NCBI RefSeq assembly: GCF_000715075.1
Contig: NC_134082.1
Coordinates: forward strand, 143,952,948 to 144,016,947
Length of the DNA: 64,000 nt
From: Nicotiana tabacum
Taxonomy: Eukaryota; Streptophyta; Magnoliopsida; Solanales; Solanaceae
Direction: 5' to 3'
In this document: positions 12,147-22,170 of the stretch, piece after piece
Numbering within the stretch: the stretch's first letter is position 1
Layout of the letters: each line of letters opens with the position of its first letter
Notes under the pieces: generated by a model
Databases searched by the model: none
What the model was told of the DNA's origin: nothing
The model's input: only the letters and a program-made list of their open reading frames with translations
Translations under genes and position numbers: made by a program

Positions 12147-13032
12147 TGTAGACAATAAAATTTGCGTCGAGAAAATAAAATCAAGACTGAAAAATATTGC
12201 AATAATTGTAGTATTTGATTTCAAATAATATGAGAATGCAATCTCTATAATTCCTCTGATTCTACTTTTAGATAGTAAAAAAATCCAAGAGCTTTTGAGC
12301 TTGAGCTTGAATATATAGTTGTTGCCACGAATAATGATATTGTTCTTGAGCTTGAGTTTGATTGCTTGGACTTGAACTTGATTTGGTCTTCGTTCTTGAG
12401 CTTGAAATTGATTTGTTCTTCGTTCTTGAGGCTGAACTTGATTGCTTGAACTTGAACTTGATTGTTTGAAGCTTGAAACTTGTGGAGGATTTGCAGCGTT
12501 TGATCCACGAGCTCTTTCTTGCTTCTTGTTATAACTTATGATATCTTTTCTGGGTTATGAAGACCCCTATTTATAGTTGCGGGAGGGAAAAGTTATGATA
12601 AGAGTAAACTCTTTCCGACCAATCAAATTGAAGTATGACAAGGCTGCATTTGATTGGCCAGAACATGTCACTTGCACACGTGGTGCGGTTTCATTGGCCT
12701 TTTATGTGACTTGGCATGCCTTGTTGTTTTGACACGTGGCATGATCCTATTGGATATTTTTTGTGACTTGTCATGCCACGTCATATGACACCAAACTGGG
12801 CCTCTAGGAAGATGATATCTTGGCCTTAATAAAGTGGGCTCGTCACATTAGCCCAATTAAATGGGCTAGCCCAGTAGATTTAGAACTATTTGTTTAATCC
12901 ATATGTATTGGACTTATATAATTAATTCAATTATATTAGCCCATAATATTTATTTGGCCTAAAATATCTTGTATTTAAATATAGTCTAAATTATTTAATA
13001 AATTTAATTCTAGTAAAATTTACATGCCTACA
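12147..13032 (-). repeat. 5' LTR of the Tat-type element
   Basis: This is the partner of 2048-2879, running from TGTAGACAAT to CTACA. It carries one more block of the CTTGAACTTGATTG repeat than the left copy (near 12400-12470). On the minus strand this is the promoter-bearing copy, but I do not assign a TATA box. Confidence 0.85.
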
Positions 13033-13037
13033 AACAG

Positions 13038-13849
13038 TTTTAGAAAACAAACTTTTAAGAACTTATATAACTACTACATACTAATGTCAGATTTGTGAAA
13101 TCAACAAAAACCAATGCTTTGAGAAATTGCACAAACTTACAAAGGGTATATGAGAGTAACAAATGTAATTTATCTTTTTATGCTAAGAACCGAAGCAGGA
13201 AAAGAGAAAACAAATAAAATAGATTATAAAGATCTCTTACAAAGAAGCTGGATTTCATCTCCTTGTAAGTCTACTTTTAATATTCTTCCACTTGAGATAG
13301 CATCAATTTTTATTCTCAAAGTGTACGTCTTCTTATCAGTATACTACTTCGTCTCTACTGAATTGCTAAGGCCAATAAAGATTAATGATTTATTGCTTTA
13401 ACCAACTCTGCAAGAGTGTTGTCTCCATAATTGCGCTGACGTTTGTCTCTAGTCGGTCAACATTGTGAAGGCCACAAGTTATCTTCACCTAAAACTTTTC
13501 TTGATTTGTCTCTTTATAAATCCATGGATAAAGTTTTTTTGAGTTTTTCTATATTGTTGAATGGGTTTAAACGAATGTACTTTACTTTTGAGAGAGTAAT
13601 GAATGACCAAGTAAATACTCTACGTTTAATGAGAAAATAAAGCACTTAATTGTAACGAACAGATGCGACTCAAACGGAAACTACATTTGGTGGCCTTAAA
13701 TGGACTAGCAACTTTTCATTGCCGGCCTTTACTATAGGAAAGGAAAAATGAATCAAAGAATGAAGGGAGAAAAGCCAAAAAAAAGGAGAAAAAAGATATA
13801 TAGGATCATTGCTCAAAGAGAGGTGTCAGCTTATCTTTTATTGTCCCAA
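13038..13849. other. Non-coding stretch between two retrotransposons
   Basis: No gene is supported. Reading frames at 13150-13401 and 13443-13640 have no recognisable domain. The sequence is AT-rich and may be older host DNA. Confidence 0.5.
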
Positions 13850-14732
13850 CTTTATGTAACAATCTGACCGGTTGTTTTGAGCTCTAGCGCATTATTCAAC
13901 AGTTTGGGGCCATGAACAGCTTCACTTCAGGTATTATGACTTGTACGCATGGTCGAAATTGAATTCCGGGAAGTTCGGAGTTGATTTGGGAAGAGAATTC
14001 TCTTTTCGAAAGCTTTAAGTTGGAAGAATTGACTAAGATTGGGTTTTTGAGTAAACAACCTCGGAATAAGGATTCAAAGGTTTTAGCAGGTTCGTATGAT
14101 AATTTTGGACTTGGGCGTATGTCTGGATCTGCTTTTGGAAGACCCGGGAACGTTTCGACACCTTTTGTGGAAGTTAGTATTTTTTGAAAGAATTTCATAA
14201 GTTTGGGTTGAAGTGAATTTCAGTGTTATCAATGTCCGTTTGGGATTCCAAGTCTGGGGAAAAGCTCCGTATGGTGATTCTGGTATTGGGAGCGTGATCA
14301 GAAGTGAATTCGGAGGTCCGTGGGTCATTTTGGAGTCATTTGGCTAAAGATAGAAATTTGAAGGTTTTTGAGAAGTTTGACCGGAAGTGGACTTTTTGAT
14401 ATCGGGGTCGTAATCCGATTCCGGAGGTTGGACTAAGTCTGTAAAGTCAAATATAACTGTTGTGCAAAATTTGAGGTCAATCGGATGTGATTTGATAGGT
14501 TTCGGCATAGAACATAGAAGTTTGAAATTTTAAAGTTTATTAAGCTTGAATCGGAGTGCGATTCATGGTTTTAGCATTGTTTGATGTGATTTGAGGCTTC
14601 GAGCAGGTCAGTGTGATGTTATGGGACTAGTTTGTGTGATTGGACGAGGTCTCGGGGGCCTCGGGTGTGTTTCGGGGTGGTATCGAATTATTTTCGGGCT
14701 GTGTTGTTGCAGCAGATTTCTGTTTTTGGTTT

Positions 14733-15075
14733 CCTTCTTCGCGAACACGAAGGGAGTTCCGTGTTCGCGAAGAGGAAGGTGGGAGGATGTTAGATTTGGC
14801 CTTCGCGAACGCGAAGTGGAGGTCGCGGATGCGAAGGGGTGGGCTGAGTTGACTACGCGAACGCGAATAGGCGATCTCCAACGCGTAGAAAGAAAGAGGG
14901 AAGCTAGGCCCGAGGTCGTTGGCCTACGTGAACGCGAGGCCTGGAACGCGAACGCATAGAGTCTGGGTAGCAGACCTTCGCGAACGCGATCACCAGGCCG
15001 CGAACGCGAAGGAGAGATTTTAGGGCTGAAGATGGTTGTGCTTCGCGAACGCCAGGGCATTTCCGCGTTCAAGAA
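14733..15075. repeat. CpG-rich palindromic module in the LTR
   Basis: Many copies of TTCGCGAACGCGAA and close variants occur within about 340 bp, some complete and some decayed to TTCGCGAACACGAA or TACGCGAACGCGAA. The motif is nearly self-complementary, so single strands could form short hairpins. The same module recurs in the other LTR of this element at about 23050-23400. Confidence 0.85.
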
Positions 15076-15366
15076 GAAGGGCAGTGAGTTGTTTTAAGAC
15101 GAGTTTGGCCCATTTTCTTTCATTTTCTATTGGCTTGGGCAATTCTTGAAGGGTTCAAGAGGGGGTTTTCATCACCAATGGCAAGGTAAGCTGTTTTTAC
15201 TCATTATAAGTCAAATACATTGATTATGTATAGATTTTAGCTTGGAAATTAGTAGAAATTTGGGATGTGAGGAAAACCTAGAAATTTTGTGTTCTTGGAT
15301 TTTGACCACGATTTTAGGCATGAAATTGAAAGTAAATTATATATTTGAGTTCGTGAGGTTGTGGGT

Positions 15367-15600
15367 ATGATTGTCCAACGGGACGGGACGGGACGAAATT
15401 AACGTGATGGGACGGGACGACATTTAAGCGGGACGGTGGTGGGACGGGACAAAACGGGACGGGCCAAACGGGACGAAACAATCGTCCCATCCCGTCCCAC
15501 TAACAAATGGGACGGGACAGGACGGGATGAGATGGAACGGGACAGGACGGGATGAGATGGAACGGGACGGGACGAGACTGGACGAAACGGGACGGGTTCG
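15367..15600. repeat. Left subterminal GGGACGGGAC array of the hAT element
   Basis: Short repeats of GGGACGGGAC and variants (GGGATGAGATGGAAC) run from the element end inward. hAT transposases bind subterminal repeats next to the inverted ends, so this is a plausible binding array. The right-hand counterpart is at 16780-16965. Confidence 0.7.
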
Positions 15601-16204
15601 TGGGCCTTAAGTGTATTTTTTTTAAAAACGTCTATTTTTTGAAAATTACTATGTTTTTTAAGTTTGCAACGGCTAGATTTTTGACTTATTTAATAAACTT
15701 AAATGTTATTATGTTAAAACGAAAATTAGAAAATTAAGTAAAGAATTATAAAATATTAAAACAAAAGACTTGTAATGAAATATTCTAGTAATTGTAAATT
15801 TATAATAGAGTTATAATTTATTTAATATAATTTCAAAGTATTAACTATTAAGTAACTAAGACAATTTTCATAAAATAAATTCAACTCTTAGAGCCTTTTA
15901 TTTTATTAATGGAACTTTCAAATCTCAAATACAAATATAATTCTTTTGAAGAGCACCTAATCTACACAGCCACCTTCTAGGAAGAGTTCTGTTTGAACTA
16001 GGCCTCTTAGTAGCCAATTACAAATTATCATACTAATATTTGTAAGCTCCTATATAGCTTCTTTGTAACTTATCAATAATATCTCTAGAACATTGTTCTG
16101 GAATTGGAAGTGTTGAATGTTGATTGATGTTCTATGAGCTTCATGCCATCATCGGTCTCAGTGCTAAGTATCTCATTGTATTTTTCTTCTTCCTTAGTGT
16201 TAAT

Positions 16205-16687
16205 TTTTCAAAACCAAGATTTCTTCTTTCTGCATTAATCCAATCTCTGAATAATATGGAAATCGCTAGGTTGTCCTCTGCTAATGAATGTCTATGATCT
16301 CCGATTTGAAATATTATTGCGCTAAAAGCATTCTCCGGTGCTAAGAATCAAGTTCATCATCAATAGAGGAATCAAAACATGTTATATCATCAATATCTTC
16401 CCATAAGAATTTCTACTCTAGACTTAGAAGTAGAAGGAGCAGTTTCACCACTTGTTGTTTCTATAGATTTATATTTATCAAACATTGATCTAGATTCTAA
16501 CATAAGAATATATGTTAGCTTGGAAGTCTTCGAGAGATGGTTGTTCATATTCTTGAATTGCTAAATTTTGATAAATTTTACGAACAAGTCCCTTTGCATC
16601 TCTTAATTTTAAATATGGATTAAGTATTGTAGAAATTAAATAAACTTGGGCAATAAAGAAAAAATACTTTTTAAATTTTGCAATCAT
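16205..16687 (-). pseudogene. hAT transposase fragment (C-terminal dimerisation region)
   Basis: Two pieces on the minus strand support a hAT transposase. The first (16687-16490) contains KKYFFFIAQVYLISTILNP and YLKLRD, the counterpart of the family's segment before the dimerisation domain. The second (about 16338-16205) contains PENAFSAI, IGDHRHSLAEDNLAI and LFRDWI, matching the pattern A-F-S, a short spacer, D-x-R-x-S-L, then a W in the last helix. The catalytic core upstream is not recognisable. The fragment is short, has frame breaks and could not be active. Confidence 0.75.
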
Positions 16688-18379
16688 TTTATTAATGACC
16701 GGTGCATAAGTTGGATTTGTTTTATACTAACAAAATACAACAGAAATTCCACAAATATACCATAAAAACTCGTGAGACAGCTGGGACAGGCGGGACGGGA
16801 CAGGACAAAACGGGACGAAATGAGACAGGATAAATGGGACGAAATGGTCGTCTCGTCCCATCCCGTGTCCCGTTTAACATTGGCCCATTCCGTTTAACTT
16901 GGGGCGGGATGGGACGAGACGGGACGAGACTGGTCCGGGACGGGACGGGTTATCCCGTCCCGTTGGACAACCTTAGTTGTGGGTTGACTTCATCTTCGAA
17001 AAATTTCGGAATCCGGGCAAGTGGGCCCGAGGGCAAATTTGTCAACTTTTCGAGCGGAGTTGAGAATTTATATAAATTGAATTGTTATGAGTATTAGAGC
17101 ATATTTTCATTGGTTTTCCCATTATTTTGGCTAGTTTTGGAGCATTGGGGCATCAATTTGAGTCGCCGGAAGGGCTTGGACGCCGATTTTGGAACTTCGG
17201 AGCGAGGTAATTCTCCTTTCTAACCTTATAAGAGGGAATTGTCCCCGTAGATTAAATAATTAGTTATATGCTTCTATTTGTGGGGGCTACGTACGCACGA
17301 GGTGACGAGAGTCCGTGCGTAGCTACTATTATGTTTAAGTCCGGATAGTCTAGGACTCAAAAGCATACTATACATGGACTATTTGTAATCTTATTGACAG
17401 CTTGAAATTGCTTAAATCATATCGAATTAGTAGATAAATTTTCTAAAAGGTTTAACCTTACTTTCTTAACTGTTGAAAGAGAAATTTTCATTTCCTTGGA
17501 TAATTGTTCCCTGATGACTTCTTGATTGATTGTCTGTGTCACACTGACTGTGTGTGTTTATTTTTGGAATGGACCGAATGCCTCGGTAGATTTAAATAGA
17601 TGCATCTATAGTTTGCGCTACTCGACCCTCTGGCAGTGCACACTTTAAATATTATTGGATCAGGTCGTACGACATCGGCATCATTTGCGCATGCTTGTAA
17701 TGCTTGCTTGAGATTTACAACTTGATATTACCTCCCTGGTCTGAGATAAATTAATAAACAATGAATTATGTATTTGGAAACTTCTAATTATTAAAAAGGA
17801 ATTGTTTACCTGCCTCAGGTTTTATTAGTGTACATTGCCTTATAAAAATCCATGATTTATCACATTATTAATATATTACTATTGGACCACTAGTAAGTGT
17901 TGAAGTCGACCTCTCTTCTCTACTTCTTCGAGATTAGACGGGGATACTTACTGGGTACACGTTATTTTGTACTCATGTTATACTTTGGTGCATTTTTGTT
18001 GCACAGGCACATGTATGACTAGCAGCCTAGTTGGGTGCAGCAACATGGTTGATACGAAGACTTAGGTGAGCTGCACCTCTCGAGACGATCCACGACCAGC
18101 AAAGTCTCCTTCGGAGTATTGTACTGTATTTTCTTTTTGTCCCATTTATTTTTCGGACAGTTATTGTATTACATTATTTTCTAGAAACTGCTCATGCACT
18201 TGTGACACCGGGTTCTGGGATGATTATGGGGTATTATGTATTAACTTCTAAACATTCTTTTATTTATTTTGTAAAGATTATGTTTTACTAGTTAAATTTA
18301 AGGAAAAATCATAGTTTTCAAAAAAATCAAGTATTTATTCTCCATCACGAGCTTTGTTGGATTTTGGGTCGTGACAACA

Positions 18380-18391
18380 TGGTATCAAAGC
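18380..18391 (+). other. Primer-binding site, initiator tRNA-Met type
   Basis: TGGTATCAAAGC follows the 5' LTR after the spacer ACA. It differs at one base from TGGTATCAGAGC, the common plant iMet primer site. Confidence 0.85.
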
Positions 18392-21300
18392 ACTAGGTTC
18401 CCGTAGGTCTCACGACTCATGAGCAAGTCTAGTAGAGTCTTGTGGATCGGTACAGAGATGTCTGTACTTATCTTCGAGAGGCTACAGGGCTGTTAGGAGC
18501 ACTTCCCTTCTTGATTACTCATCGTGTGATTTGATCCGTTTGAGTTTTATGCCCTTGTTTCTTTCCTACTCAACCCTATGCATTGCAAAGCGCTTATTAT
18601 AAATCAAGAATTGAAGAATTGTAATGGTACTACAGATGTGGTACGGGATGTTTCTCCCTGCATGGTTGGTTGGGGCTATTGTCGTCGACTTGCGGAAGAG
18701 TATTCTATCATTTCAACTCGGTAGCTGCACTTCTGAGAGCTTTAAGGCTATGCGCAGGTTGCTATTATGCTCATGAACAGTTATCGCACAGTATTGACGT
18801 GATGGTAAGGTGCTTGCCTATGTGTCGGGGCAATGAATGACTTGAAAGAGGTCTACTTAGTGCATGATTTAGAAATTTGGTACTTCATTTTCGGTGGAGA
18901 AAAACAATTGGCCTACGAATGTCCAGATTTGGATTGATGGAGCAACGAGATTTGGTGTTTTCAAGTGTGATGGAATTTTCATCTGCGACGTGGTATCGTT
19001 GTCCTCCATTGGATGTGTTAAGTTCGCCGGTGTTATGGTTTTCTTCAATTCGCCTTTGGGGCAGGGTATTGTAAAATAATATTGGAGAAGCGCCTGTCAA
19101 AGATTGCAGCGGTTCATGGTTTAACTGGTGTTTCTAGTGTTGATGGCTCGAGAAAGATGATCTTCGGGGAGATTTAAGTTATTGACGATATGTTGGTTCC
19201 AATGTTACGGAGATAGAGATTGAATCAAGGCAATAACTGGGCAGCAAAGGATGAGGAGGGACAAGTGGGAAGTGTCATGCAGTGGTTAAATTTCTAAGGA
19301 AGCCAGGTGTAAGAAGCGAAAGTCGAGTAATTACCTGAAGAAGAGGGTTTGGCCAAAGTGGGAGAGTGGTAGAGTAGCATATGGGTTCGATGGCCGGATG
19401 ACTACACCCCTTGAGGAATGTTTGGAGTGATTGGGGAATTTTAGTGTACAGTGATTGGGTCTACGAGCTTGATTTGAAATATTGGCGATTATGCGGCAAA
19501 ATATTTAATACGACGGAAAGGAGTGGCTTGATATGAAGAATGATGCAACATAACGTTCAATTGAAAGATATTATCGCACATTTAGTTGATGTCCATGAGG
19601 GATAAATGGACTTGTGCAACTGGTGAATGATCACGGGCTCAAGATGGGTTATTGAGGTCATAGTGATTGTACCCCGTGCAGCTATTTTGGAAGGTGCTGG
19701 CATGTAATTTCCACGGGTGGCTTATATCCTGTGAGCAGTTCAGCGGTCGCGTGGTTGGTAAAGCTTCTGCGAAGGACTTTACTGGCTATCTAGTAAGTAG
19801 TCAAATAGTTGAATGTTGATAGAGATTCAGAGTGTTCATGAAATGCTAACGGAAGGGTTTTGAGGAATCTGGCGGGTTGATTGCGCAAGGTCGTGTCAAT
19901 AAAAGATAAAGAATCTTGGTGGGTGCCAGAGTTGTGTAATGGTGGCTTCAAGTTAAATAGGAGAGTCCCACTGCCTACGGTTGGATTGCAGGGTCATCTA
20001 TTTGTGAGGTTTCTGGTTATTAGCATATTGATGGGCTATTTCAGCTAAAGGAAGAGAACATAAGTGGTACTTTGAGCAAAGGAATTGTTAAAGGCATGCT
20101 ACAGTTGTCCTTATTGACTCATGTTCAAATTTGGGGAAAACTCAGGATTTATGCTTTGTATAGATGCGGGTTTCAAGGAAAGTGACTCGACCGGGTGCTT
20201 CATCGAGAGGGTGTTCATGTGCTATAAGATTCTTGGAGTTAATTATATTCGGGACCAAGTTAGAGTGGTGGCTCTCAACAACGCTCCTAGTAGATTCACA
20301 TGTCAAAGTGTGGTCCCTAAGGATTTCGAGTCCATAAGTATGGTTAAGAACCGAGCTTTTGCTGCGGATTATGAAAAGAGGCTTGGAATGTTCTATGATA
20401 TCTTCGGCTTGCAGTGTAACATTTAGGGGAATGAGAAAAAATGACTTCGGATTTGTAGGAGAGTTATAAGAATGGGTGTACCAGTTGAGAATGCGAATAT
20501 GCTCACAAGGAGGGCATGCGATGGTTTGTGGGATTTATGATAGCATGGTATCGTGTTACAAGGCCACTCGGGAGGAGTGCGGATTGAGATTGTTATGTGT
20601 TGAATGAAGTTATTATTATTTCTGAGACAATTGCGGATAAGTTAGAAGAAGTTGGATCGGTTAGCCATGATATTGGCAATGACTAGTTCCTCCAGCGCAT
20701 TGGGTTATGCATGTGATTTGTGGCGGTACGTGCGAGGCTTGACGACCGCCGTAATTGACTTTATTCGGAAGTATTATAGTATTATGGCCTGTTATGTGTA
20801 GACGGATCACGAAAGGGCTATGGTGGCTTAGACCACTATTTGAAGATTTGCATATTCTACGGTTATGAGAATTCATTTGTGTGTTGCAACGGTTCTCTTG
20901 GGATAAGTTAAGTAAGAAGATTGTATATGATAAAGTGTTTGTCCTATTAGTGGTCCAGGATTTATGATGAAATTCATGTACTATCTCATATTGGCATGCT
21001 AGGTGCAGTGAGTGGTATGAAATTTGAATGTGAGAATCAAGGTCATGGTTCGGTGTTGACAAGGATGTCACGAGCTCGGATGAGCTGGAAAAGAGTTTGG
21101 AAGTTTAAAGTAAGTTGGTATTGTCTTCAGCGTTATCTGAGATCGGTGTTTTGTGAAAGAGGCTTTGCATCCTTGTTATGGATTCTTGATATGCTTTACA
21201 GCGTCAGTGCGGCCAGTGGAATAGATGTATAGACTTGTTATCTGGTGCGGAAGGTCGTAGGAGCGTGTCTCACGGGGAGATTGTATAAGTGTGATGTGTA

Positions 21301-22157
21301 TTCACTTGATTGATTGGAAATTTAAACCAAGTATGAAGATTGTGGTAATATCGCTAGTGTGAGAATTTATGCCTGAAGGGAACTCGATTTATTGGGTTGT
21401 GGACTGTGGAGGTTTACTTCGGTTATGATGGTTGTCCTTGTGAGTTATAGGAAAAAGAGGATTATTATGGACCCGGGAAAGGTTATTAGCCTAGTTCGGT
21501 ATGATCAGAATCGGCTTGAGGTATTGATGGATTTAAATATGAAGGTGGGCTCTATATTAGGCCGGATGCGTTCATTTCAGCATAGCCCTCCTCATGGAGG
21601 AGTATTCGGGCGTTGGATGTCATTTCGTTGTCGGCTATTTCATGTAATGCAATATTGTGTCGTATGAGTTGTGAAACAGCTTGATAAAATTCTTATGTGT
21701 TGAGGTTCCGCGTAGCGATGGTGTTATGTAAGCAGGATGGCTTTTGTGATTCAGGTCATATATCACACCTCAGTTGTGCTTGAGATTTGTAGCTTATGGC
21801 GCTATCTCTCCCCGGGGATGGTGTTATGTATTTAGTGTGCTTGTGACCGATATTCGGTATGTTGTAGTAATGAGAAATTTAGCTCGGTATGTATCTCCTT
21901 ATGCGAATTCTATAAGCGGATTGGGTGGCACGCCACCACAGGTATGTTATTTGGATCGGGTTGCACGCCGCAATAGTGTGATGTTGGAATTGGGCTCTAA
22001 GCTTATTTGCTTGAATAAAAGAGAATATCTTTAGATTTTCTCGAGCTAATGTGCTCGACTGAGTTGTGGTAGCACTGTTAGGTGTTTGAGGTGTTAAATA
22101 ATGATTTCAAACAACTCCACCACAGTTCTTGGCACGTTCGAGGACAAATGTATGTTT

Positions 22158-22170
22158 AAGTGGGAGAGAA
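22158..22170 (+). other. Polypurine tract
   Basis: AAGTGGGAGAGAA directly precedes the 3' LTR, the expected site for plus-strand priming. Confidence 0.8.

Larger units (their letters stand above)
2048..13032 (-). mobile_element. Tat-lineage Ty3/gypsy LTR retrotransposon, full-length but decayed
   Basis: Two direct LTRs (2048-2879 and 12147-13032) enclose, read on the minus strand, gag, protease, reverse transcriptase, RNase H, a second RNase H and integrase. This is the Ty3/gypsy order, and the extra RNase H is the hallmark of the Tat lineage. The outer ends read TGTAG and CTACA. Flanks AATAG (2043-2047) and AACAG (13033-13037) look like a 5-bp target duplication with one change. All coding parts carry stops or frameshifts, so this copy is not autonomous. 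A long non-coding 3' region with two tandem arrays lies between integrase and the 3' LTR. Confidence 0.9.
15367..16976 (-). mobile_element. hAT-superfamily DNA transposon inserted in the LTR
   Basis: The insertion is flanked by the 8-bp direct repeat TTGTGGGT (15359-15366 and 16977-16984), the hAT target size. Its ends are inverted: TTGTCCAACGGGACGGG on the left and, read from the right on the other strand, TTGTCCAACGGGACGGG after CTAAGG. Both subterminal regions are filled with GGGACGGGAC repeats (about 15379-15600 and 16780-16965). The other LTR of the host element lacks the insert, so it arrived after the retrotransposon. A decayed transposase lies on the minus strand inside. Confidence 0.85.
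13855..18376 (+). repeat. 5' LTR, interrupted by a hAT element
   Basis: This aligns with 22171-25010 from TGTAACAATCTGACCGG to GGGTCGTGACA. Two length differences stand out: the hAT insertion at 15367-16976, and roughly 100 bp (about 15290-15358) present here but missing near 23591 in the other copy. Reading frames in it, including a 154-codon minus frame (15072-14608), are products of a CpG-rich repeated module and not genes. Confidence 0.9.
18377..22170 (+). other. Interior of the non-autonomous element, no recognised coding
   Basis: I searched both strands for gag zinc knuckles, protease DxG, YxDD, RNase H and DDE motifs and found none. The longest frame (20121-20426 plus, 101 codons) has no domain I recognise. 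Near 21920-21985 there is a GGGTGGCACGCCACCACAGG stem-like segment and a related GGGTTGCACGCCGCAATAG. Near 22128 lies GTTCGAGGACAAATG, common close to the 3' end of Tekay-type elements. Confidence 0.6.

Noticed and set aside
14608..15072. Minus-strand 154-codon frame as an Arg/Ser-rich gene
   Set aside because: It runs through the CpG-rich LTR module, changes in the other LTR copy, and has no domain. The overlapping frames on both strands are by-products of the repeat.
20121..20426. 101-codon frame as a hidden gene of the non-autonomous element
   Set aside because: It shows no domain, lies in a region with frequent stops in all frames, and cannot be supported without other copies.
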